The translations under genes were made by a program, and so were the position numbers. The notes beneath the pieces were generated by a model, which was not told where the DNA came from, ran no database searches, and saw only the letters and a program-made list of their open reading frames with translations. A DNA stretch of 64,000 bases from the NCBI GenBank assembly GCA_029747015.1, contig JAKOGI010002142.1, positions 17,501 through 81,500 of the forward strand, read 5' to 3'. Positions 56,120-64,000 of this stretch are shown piece after piece. The stretch is from Carnegiea gigantea (lineage: Eukaryota > Streptophyta > Magnoliopsida > Caryophyllales > Cactaceae). Each line of letters starts with the position of its first letter. Position 1 is the first letter of the stretch.

Positions 56120-57450
56120 GAAACATAGAATTCATTTACAGACAATACTAAGCCTTACCGTGACTACCAAAGGCATTTGAACCCCACCTTGCAGGAAGTA
56201 GTTAAGAAGAAAGTGCTGAAATGGTTAGACCCTGGGATTATCTATCCCATTTCTGATAGTGAGTGGGTTAGCACTGTTCGACATGTTCCTAAGAAGACTG
56301 GTACTACCGGAATTAGGAATTACTAGAATGCGTTAGCACCTACTCGAGTTCAATTTGGGTGGCGTGTGTGTATAGATTGTAGAAAATTGAATGTTGCTAC
56401 TAGGAACGACCATTTTTCCCTCCCCTTCTTAGATCAAATGCTAGAAAGGTTCGCTAGACATTCATTCTATTAGTTTTTAGATGGATATTTTGGTTATACC
56501 CAGATCTCCATTGCTCCTGAGGATCAGGAGAAGACTACTTTTACCTATCTATTCAGGATATATGCCATGCCGTTTGGACTGTGCGATGCCCCTGCTAACT
56601 TTCAAATATGCATGATTTCTATTTTCTCAGATCTAGTTGAGCAATGCATGGAAATTTTCATTGATAATTTCTATGCTTGGATCTTTCTTTGATGATTACT
56701 TGTCTAATCTGAGAAAGGTGTTGGAGAGGTGTAGAGAGAAAAACTTGACTTTAAACCGAAGGAAATGTCACTTCATGGTTAAAAAGGGTATAGTCTTAGG
56801 GCACATTATTTCTCGAGATGGAATTGAGGTAGACAAACCTAAGACTGACCTGATTGTTAATCTTCCCCCTCCTCCTTGTGTGAAAGAGGTGCGGTCTTTC
56901 CTTGGACATGCTGGCTTTTATCGTCGTTTTGTTAAGGACTTTAGTAAGATTACAAAGCCTTTGTCAAATCTGCTAGCTAAGGATGTGCCATTTCGCTTCT
57001 CTGAAGAGTGATTTGAGGTATCTTCTAAGCTTAAAGAGGCCTTAACCTCTACTCCTATTCTTCATCCTCCCATCTGGGGAGAACCATTTGAATTAATGTG
57101 TGACGCATCTAATTATGCTGGTGGGGTTGTTTTAGGATAGCGTGTTGATAGCAAACCCCATGCTATTTACTATGCTAGCCACACGTTAAATGATGCTGAG
57201 CTGAATTACACAGTTATTGAGAAAGAATTCTTGGCTGTGATCTTTGGTTTTGAAAAGTTTAGACCCTATCTGATTGGGCCTTATGTGATTGTTTGTACTT
57301 ACCACTATGATCTTAAGCACCTTCTTTCTAAGAAGGATGCTAAGCTTAGACTTGTGAGATAAATTTTGCTTTTGTAAGAATTTGACTATGAAATCAAGGA
57401 TAAAAAAGGTTCTGAAAACCTTGTAGCTGACCATCTGTCTACGATTCTCT
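56120..57450 (+). pseudogene. Athila reverse transcriptase and RNase H relic
   Basis: The polymerase pieces run in order: WLDPGIIYPISDSEWVSTV (about 56,220), CIDCRKLNVATRNDHFSLPF (about 56,372), FTYLFRIYAMPFGLCDAPA, and the catalytic box FIDNFYA (about 56,655) where active copies have F/Y-M-D-D, so the second Asp is Asn. After a shift near 56,680 comes an open stretch to 57,011 with NLTLNRRKCHFMV-like and VRSFLGHAGFYRRFVKDFS motifs. RNase H follows: LMCDASNYAGGVVLG (57,095), IYYASHTLNDAELNYTVIEK and ENLVADHLS (57,420). At least five stops or shifts. Confidence 0.9.
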
Positions 57451-57589
57451 ATGATAGAGAGAGTAAGTCCAGTGTTTCTAAGTGCTTTCCCGATAAGCAA
57501 TTTTGTGTTGTTCACCTTGATCCTTAGTTTGCTGATATTATGAACTACTTAGTTGCTGGTAGGATCCCTGAGGGTTAGACTAAGAATGA

Positions 57590-58811
57590 CAGAGATAGAT
57601 TCTTTCACCTTGTGAAATTATTAATTTGGGATGACCCTTATCTGTTTAAGTACTGTTCTAACCAAGTCTTTAGGAGCTGCATTCCTGACCATAAGAAGAG
57701 AAGTGTCCTTTCTTTTTATCATGATCAGGTATGTGGTGGCATTTTAGTGGTAGGAAGACAGCAGCCAAGGTTGTTCAATGCGGTTTTACTGGCCTACTTT
57801 TTTTAAGGATGCATTTGAGTGCTGTAAGAGTTGTCCTAAATGCTAATAGTTACCAGAATAAGCAGGAAATATAATGCCACTGAACCCATCATTGTTGTAG
57901 AGGTTTTTGATGTGTGGGGTATTGACTTTATAAGACCATTTCCATTTTCTTTTGGGAATGAGTACATTTCATTAGCTGTGGACAATGTTTCTAAATGGGT
58001 TGAGGCCATCCCTTATAGGACCAATGCAGCTAAGGTCATTATGAAATTCCTTAGGGAGAACATCTTTGCTCGATTTGGTATGCCCCGTACTATCATTAGT
58101 GATCAGGGCACCATTTTAAGAACAGATCTTTTGATGCCTTACTAAACAGCCATTCCATAGTCCATAGACTTGCTACTCCTTACCATCCCCAAACCAGTGG
58201 CCAGGTTGAAGTGTCTAATCGGCAGATCAAACAGATTTTAGAGAAGACAATGAGTAGGAATAGGAAAGACTAGGCTGACAAGTTAGTGGATGCTCTTTGG
58301 GCATATAGGACGGCTTTCAAAACTCCCTTAGGTATGTCACCTTATAGGGTAATTTATGATAATCCTTGTCATTTACCTATGGAGATAAAGCATAAAGCTT
58401 GGTGGGCTATTAACAAGCTTAATTATGACTTGACTGAGGCAGCAGTGGAGAGACGACTGCAACTGAGTGAGCATGATGAGATTAGAGCTGAGGCTTATGA
58501 GAGTGCTCAATCACAAAGAGAGGGCAAAGTTGTTTCACGATTGACATATTTTTAGAAAAGAGTTTGCCCCAGGAATAAAAGTACCCTTGTATGACTGTAA
58601 ACTCCATCTGTTTCTAGGGAAATTGAGGTCCCGCCGGATGGGTTTTTATATTGTGTCACATGTTTTTCCCTATGGTGCAGTTGAAATTCAGGATCCTCAG
58701 AGTGGTGCCAGCTTGAAAGCAAATGGCCAGCATTTGAAAAAATTTCGGAAGTTGTCGAGCCAAGAAGATGTGGATTGTTTGATACTCTATGAGCCGAGCC
58801 CTAATAAGTGA
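57590..58811 (+). pseudogene. Athila integrase relic
   Basis: The N-terminal zinc-binding part is degenerate (WDDPYLFKYCSNQVFRSCIP; SVLSFYHDQVCGG). The core has VWGIDFIRPFPFSFGNEYIS with the first Asp, then KWVEAIPYRTNAAKVI and IISDQGT with the second Asp (58,100). The segment with the catalytic Glu (TSGQVEVSNRQIKQ, about 58,195) is in another frame. The later part, MDALWAYRTAFKTPLGMSPY (58,286), and the C-terminal LHLFLGKLRSRRMGFYIV and ANGQHLKKF (58,600-58,740) are open. No chromodomain is present, as expected for Athila. Confidence 0.9.
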
Positions 58812-60104
58812 TTATGGTGTGAGACAGCTTGGGTGTACTTAGCACCGGACCTGGTTTGCTAGAAATTTCTTCTCTTCTCCTCTCTTCTTCTCTCTCTCTT
58901 TTCTTCTCCCTTTTTCTTCGTTGTCTTATTCCAATTTCTTTTGTATAGTTGGTTGCTTTTTTTTTTTATATGTTGGCTGTTTTGTTTTTGAGTCTTATTT
59001 TTATTTTTGATCATATGTTTTCTTTTTAGATTTTTCTTTTTGGTCTTCACGAGTCTTTCCCACTCCTAATGAGGACATTGTGAGATTTTGGTATGGGGGT
59101 GAGATGCCCATTTGTACGTACTTTTTTTTTGAAAATTTTGAAAAATCTAAAAATATTTTTGTTTTGTTTTTAGGGACGTTCGTACTCTTTCTGATTAGCT
59201 TGAATCCCCTGTGCTTTGGTTATTAGCTTGCATGTAAGTAGGATGTGCATGAAAGGTCTCTGACCTCAGTGTGACATTCTAAGCCCTAATTATAACTCCA
59301 ATTGTTCATTATAGATGTGTAATCCAACCCTTGTTTACCCCTTCATCATTATCTTTAGGTCTTAGGCTTTCATGAACGATTCTTCCACTTGCTTGTGACA
59401 CGATTACTCTGAAAAAATAATGAATGAAAACATTATGAACAAAGAAGAGAAAAAGAAAAAGAAGAAATAAAATTTGGAATGATAAGTATCCCTTTGAGAC
59501 ATGTGCTATTAGGCGTTACCCTTTGAAGCACGTGCTACTGGGTGTTACCCTTTGAGGCAATACTGCTAGTGAGAAAGCTTGCTTCTAATGCCAATATGTC
59601 AATAATGTAGTTGTATCAGTCAAGTGGGATTGAGTCTAATTCTGGTAAATCGAGACCTTGGGATGATGATGCACTTGCACACGAGCGTTGGGATGGATTC
59701 AGAATCTTGATGCACGATGGGGTGAAAAATTAGTGCTTTGATGTCATTTATGGGATAGAGGGCTTTGAAGTATACTCTGTTTATATGCAGGTTGATATCT
59801 TAGCTACATAGGTGATCTAGTTTATTAGAACGTGTGCATATCTTCCCCTAAATTTTGTACATATTAGCTTTGAGAAAAAACCAAAAAGATTTTTCTTTAT
59901 TTCTGAAATAATTTTTATGGGTATTTCACTTGAAAACCCTCACGAGATCTCACTCATCCACTTGGGAACCGATGGGTTTAGAGGGCTTGTTGCATATGCT
60001 AAATGCAACCGTGATTCCTATGACAGTGAGTTAGGATTTTCTTTCTCTTATTTTCTCTTTCTTTTTAGTTAGCTTAGTCATTTTACTCGAGAACGAACAA
60101 AATC
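58812..60104 (+). other. 3' non-coding region of the Athila-type element
   Basis: No envelope-like frame. It holds three direct repeats of about 31 bases built on CCCTTTGAAGCACGTGCTAC (59,487-59,571), and pyrimidine-rich DNA at 58,863-58,930. The end (ACTCGAGAACGAACAAAATC) resembles the conserved stretch before the polypurine tract in plant gypsy elements. Confidence 0.6.
59487..59571 (+). repeat. Three 31-base direct repeats
   Basis: Units start CCCTTTGAGACATGTGCTAT, CCCTTTGAAGCACGTGCTAC and CCCTTTGAGGCAATACTGCT. They are diverged at several sites and lie in the 3' non-coding region. Confidence 0.8.
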
Positions 60105-60106
60105 TT

Positions 60107-60120
60107 GGTGTGGGGATATT
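60107..60120 (+). promoter_or_regulatory. Polypurine tract of the Athila-type element
   Basis: GGTGTGGGGATATT just before the LTR start TGTTTGTGCC. It is purine-rich but with several pyrimidines, so partly decayed. Confidence 0.6.
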
Positions 60121-62100
60121 TGTTTGTGCCAAAAGTATGATATTTTTATAATACTTTTATACCCGATTTATGCTTGTAATAATTGTTATTTTCAGGTTTT
60201 TATTTGATTTGATTTTTGTTTTGTAGGTATTGAATAAATTGAGAAAAAGCCTTGTAAAAGGAAAAAATACACAAAAATAAAATAAAATAAAGCCTAAAAT
60301 CTTCCCCAGCTCACGTGTACATCATGTGACTCGTTACCCCCTTATCTTTCTCCTTCTCTGTACTCTGAAACTAGAAAACCTGATGCCTCTTCCCCATTTC
60401 AGTTCAACCTCACTCTCTCTCTCTAACTCATGTCTCTCTCTCTAAACCTCCAACGTCTTCCACCATTTTCATCCCTATCCACCACTCCAAATGGCAGCAT
60501 ATCACCACCAGCGCAGCACGCCAGCCTGACGTCATCTCCACCGGATACGCCATCTTCGAATCAAGGGTCGAGCTTGAAGCTTGCTTGGGTATAATTCGAA
60601 GAATTTGGCTCCAGAGAAGAGACTAGGAACTTTTTAGGGTTCCAATTAGTTTAAATTTCTAGTCTTTAGGCTTCAATTCGTATGTTTTCGATTTCCAGAT
60701 TTAGGATTTAAGGTTTAAAAATTCGGTTCAGGGTTTGATGTCAGATTGGTTTTTGGTTCCGAATTCCATGTAATTAAGCTACGATTTCGTGATTACCAGT
60801 TAAAATTCATGTTTTTCAGTTTGCTTTTGTAAGATTTTAGAGTTGGTTTGTTTAACTTCAGTCACCCCCTCCCTTGTTTTCATTTCGCCGAGCTTGGTAA
60901 TGGCAATTTCGTCGTTGTTTGCGGTTGTTGGAGCTCCAAAAATAGAGTTGCTTGTGTTTGGCTGAGCTGCAAAGTAAAAAGGCCTGGAGCTCTATTTTCC
61001 TTCTCCCCTTTCCCCTGTTCGCGTTTCTCCTTTTCCCTTTAATCTTTCCCCTGTTTGCGTGCTGAGCAAGGTCTCGGTTGATGCTCCCTGCCTTCCTCTG
61101 TGAATCAGAGATGTTAATGGTCGAAAAGGGTCAGAGTGTTCAATGACAGACATGTCTCTCTTACTTCATCTTCTCTGTTTCAACTTCTGAGTCGTTGCTC
61201 TGTTCCTTTGTTTCTGTTCTCAATCTTGCCCTGGGAGCTCAGTTTTCTTTTGTTTTTGTTAGTAGTTTGGTTGATGTGATTATATTCTGATTTTAGTTGA
61301 GTTGATTTAGTTGATTTTCGTAGTTTGGCTGATTTAGTTGATTTAGTTAATTATTCTTTAGATGTTTGGTTGATGTGATCAAATAGTTCATTGCTCAGTT
61401 GCTCATTTTCTCCCATGTAGCCCTCTTCTGGGTTTGAAAACTGGAAGGCTTTGATGCGACTATAGTTTGAGATGATACCATTGATTATATTTGGCTTTGA
61501 TTCGCAGTTGTGAGTTTGAGGGTTTTAGTTCTGTTTAAATGATTTAAATTGGTTCTATTATTACTTTGTTTCAATTCAAGCGTTAGTTTGATTCTGTATT
61601 TTCGTTACTCAATTGACGCTTTCGTTTGATGCACGTAAACCATTCCCTAAACCTGCAACCCCCTCACTTAAACTAATCTTCATTTGCTTACTTCGAATTT
61701 GGAATGATATGACTTGCTATCTCCAATCGCTTGGCATTTGCAATATGGTGTTGTGGCTGGTGACAATTAGTTTCATTTGCATTCTTGACAGTACTGATCT
61801 AATTATGATGGATTGTGGAGTATATTTGATCCCTGGATTGTGCCGGTGTTGATTGCGTTTATTTTTAGAATACTTCAATTCGCTATATTTGGATCCTATT
61901 AGAGTTAGAGCATAGTTAGGGATGATTTAGAATTTCATTTGTTTATAATCCATGATTTACTTGTTTATTGTTTAATTAGCTTAGGATGTCGCTAGAGCAA
62001 GTGTTAAGTGACCTTAATATCTTCCATCGTCTCTGTGGAGATGACCCTCAAGTACTATGACGGTAGTCGTATACTTGCGGCACTTCATGTTACACTCAAA
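60121..62100 (+). repeat. Second LTR of the Athila-type element
   Basis: Starts TGTTTGTGCCAAAAGTATG and runs almost to the LTR end (ACACTCAAAATT), but the last bases and the primer-binding site are missing. It lacks about 13 bases near 62,000 (after GCTAGAGCA) present in the other copies. The next base begins a repeat of its own interior. Confidence 0.85.
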
Positions 62101-63386
62101 ATTTTAGAGGTAGTTTGTTTAACTTCAGTCGCCCCCTCGCTTGTTTTCATTTTGTCGAGCCTGATAATGGCGATTTTGCCACTTTTTGCGGCTGTTGGAG
62201 TTCCAAAAATGGAGTCGCTTATGTTTAGCTAAGCTGCAAAGCAAGGACACCTTGAGCTCTGTTTTCCTTCCCCCATTTCCCCTATTCGCGTTTCCCCTTT
62301 TGCTTGAATTTTTCCCCTGTTTGCGTGCTGGGCAAGGTCTCGGTTGATGTTGCCTGCCTTCCCATGTGAATCAGAGATGCTAATGGTCGAAATGGGTCAA
62401 AGTGTTCAATGGCAGACTTATCTCTCTTACTTCGTCTTCTCTGTTTTAGGTTCTGAGTCGTTGCTCTGTTCCTCTGTTTCTGTTCTCAATTTCATCCTAG
62501 TAGCTTAGTTTTCTTTTTTTTTTTTTTAGTGGTTTAGTTGATGTATTATATTTTGATTTTAGTTGAGTTGATTTAGTTGATTTTAGTAGTTCAGTTGATC
62601 TAGTTGATTTAGTTGATTATGCTTTAGTAGTTTGGTTGATGCAATCAAATAGTTTGTCGCTCAATTGCTCATTTTCTCCCCTTTAGCCCTTTTCTGGGTT
62701 TGAAAACTGGAAGGCTTTGATGCGACTATGGTTTGAGATGATACCATTGATTATATTTGGCTTTGATTCGCAGCTGTGAGTTTGAGGGTTTTAGTTCTGT
62801 TTAAATTATTTAAATTGGTTCTATTGTTGCTTTGTTTCAATTCAAGCGTTAGTTTGAATCTGCATTTTCTTTACTCAATTGATGCTTTCGTTTGTTGCAC
62901 TTGAACCACTGCCTAAACCTGCTTCCCCGCTCACTTGAACTGACCTTCATTTTCTTACTTCGAATTTCGAATGATATGACATGCCATCTCCAATTGCTTA
63001 GCATTTGCAATATGATGTTGTGGCTGGTGACAATTAGTTTCATTTGCATTCTTAACGGTACTGATTTAATTATGATGGATTGTGCAGTGTATTTGATCTC
63101 TGGATTGTGCTAGTGTTGATTGTGTTTATTTTTAAAATACTTCAATTTGCTACATTTAGATCCTATTAGAGTTAGAGTATAGTTAGGGATAATTTAGAAT
63201 TTCATTTGTTTATAATCCATGTTTTACTTGTTTATTGTTTAATTAGCTTAAGATGTCGCTAGAGCAGTTTGAACTCGTGCTAAGTGGCCTTAATCTCTTC
63301 CATTGACCCTGTGGAGACGACCTCAAGTACTACGACGTTAGCCATATACTTCCGGAACTTCATCTTACACTCAAAATTATTGTATA
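62101..63386 (+). repeat. Third, 5'-truncated Athila LTR
   Basis: Begins ATTTTAGAGGTAGTTTG, equivalent to 60,834 (offset 1,267), and continues to the LTR end TTGTATA. The first third of the LTR is absent. It shares the CCCCTC..TTGTTTTC block with the second LTR, so the two are closer to each other than to the first. A primer-binding site and leader follow, so this LTR heads another element copy that leaves the window. Confidence 0.85.
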
Positions 63387-63392
63387 ATTTTT

Positions 63393-63410
63393 TGGCGCCG
63401 AGGCCGGGGA
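63393..63410 (+). other. Primer-binding site (tRNA-Asp), two changes
   Basis: TGGCGCCGAGGCCGGGGA, against TGGCGCCGTTGCCGGGGA at 52,588. It marks the start of the next Athila internal region. Confidence 0.9.
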
Positions 63411-64000
63411 CAGGGGCATAAGATTAGGTTGCATTTTTTGTTTCGTAGCTACTTTAATATTAATTTGCTTTATTATGCTATTAAGTTGTGACTTGATTTT
63501 GTGTATTCCTTGAGTTTTCAAAAGTCAAAAAAAAAAAATTGGAAAAGCCTAAAATTGAAAAAAAATTAGAAAAACTTGAAAACCATAAAAAAATTTTAAA
63601 AAAATTTAAAAACCTCAAAAACAAAGTGGCAAGTTTATGTTTTCCTCAATTTGAGCACTTTTTTTTTTCTTAGTTTCATTCTTATTAGTTGCTTATGCTT
63701 TGACCTACTTTGTTAATTCATTGTGATTTATTTAGTTCATTTCTTGAAAAAAAATCCAAAAATCCATAAAAATTTAGAAAAACTTAAGACTTCAGGAAAA
63801 ACAAAGTTTGATTGAAAAACTCTAAAAATAAATGACTTAGAATTGATTTATGGCTTTAGTTGCTTTATTTTGTTGTTCTGTGGTTTTAGGACTGCGTTAG
63901 AAATTTGAATTTGATTTTTGTTGGAATTTGTCTCATCTCCATTTTAGGGATTGATTAACTATTTAATTTGGCTACCTTTTGTTTGTAAATCGTCTTTAGG
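63411..64000 (+). mobile_element. Start of a second Athila internal region (window-truncated)
   Basis: Collinear with 52,606-53,200, including the A-rich leader phrases, with scattered substitutions. The coding part, if any, lies beyond the window. Confidence 0.85.

Larger units (their letters stand above)
50665..62100 (+). mobile_element. Athila-type Ty3/gypsy element, all domains present but decayed
   Basis: LTRs at 50,665-52,581 and 60,121-62,100 enclose an internal part with a tRNA-Asp primer-binding site, gag, protease, reverse transcriptase, RNase H and integrase, all on the + strand. No envelope-like frame follows integrase. Stops and shifts break every long frame. The LTRs differ at many positions and by indels, so it is considerably older than the non-autonomous element at 6,871. 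The second LTR stops nine or so bases before its normal end and joins a further partial LTR. An intact right-hand target copy is therefore missing. Confidence 0.85.

Noticed and set aside
61613..63113. Similar membrane-like frames of 73-79 codons in the Athila LTR copies
   Set aside because: The similarity follows from LTR homology. The frames start differently in each copy and sit in non-coding LTR.

Overview
The window is repeat-dense, AT-rich nuclear DNA of a flowering plant, almost certainly a eudicot. This rests on Ty1/copia and Ty3/gypsy LTR retrotransposons of plant lineages (SIRE-like, Athila, Tat and CRM/Galadriel-type chromovirus), an Au-type plant SINE, a small hAT element and CACTA-like termini. 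I see no host gene, rRNA, tRNA gene or CRISPR array. The density of Athila, Tat and chromovirus copies suggests pericentromeric heterochromatin; that part is inference.

Layout. 1-0.63 kb: the end of a copia-type LTR. 1.27-1.64 kb: a reverse-strand LTR with its primer-binding site. 2.36 kb: a CACTA-like terminus; a matching inverted terminus lies at 48.27 kb. 2.95-20.26 kb: an old + strand copia element with LTRs, primer-binding site, polypurine tract and an exact 5-bp target duplication. Its long leader carries about 30 hairpin motifs (4.45-6.46 kb). Its gag is split at 6,870 by a young reverse-strand, Athila-related, non-autonomous element (6.87-15.78 kb). That element keeps long open gag, protease and Athila ORF1-like frames but has no reverse transcriptase or integrase. 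Its right LTR is cut short and followed by a patchwork junction and a second copy of the copia DNA that lies to its left.

20.3-28.6 kb: intergenic DNA with a (TA)n tract, a Harbinger-like end, an Au SINE (13-bp target duplication), a small hAT element (8-bp target duplication) and degenerate minisatellites. 28.7-37.5 kb: a decayed reverse-strand SIRE-like copia element, its gag split by about 2.4 kb of other DNA. 40.8-43.3 kb: a + strand chromovirus-like gypsy pol relic. 44.1-46.7 kb: a reverse-strand Tat-type gag-protease relic. 50.7 kb to the end: a + strand Athila element with all pol domains but many stops and frameshifts. It is followed by a second, 5'-truncated LTR that runs into another primer-binding site and leader, so a second copy starts inside the window.

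How the parts relate. These are layers of transposition, not a cooperating gene set. The only long open frames belong to the young non-autonomous element, which would need reverse transcriptase and integrase from a related full Athila element. The strongest odd signals are the hairpin array with matched, varying arms in the copia leader, the patchwork junction at 15.78-15.90 kb, and the repeated GGCACG..CGTGCC palindromes of the young element.
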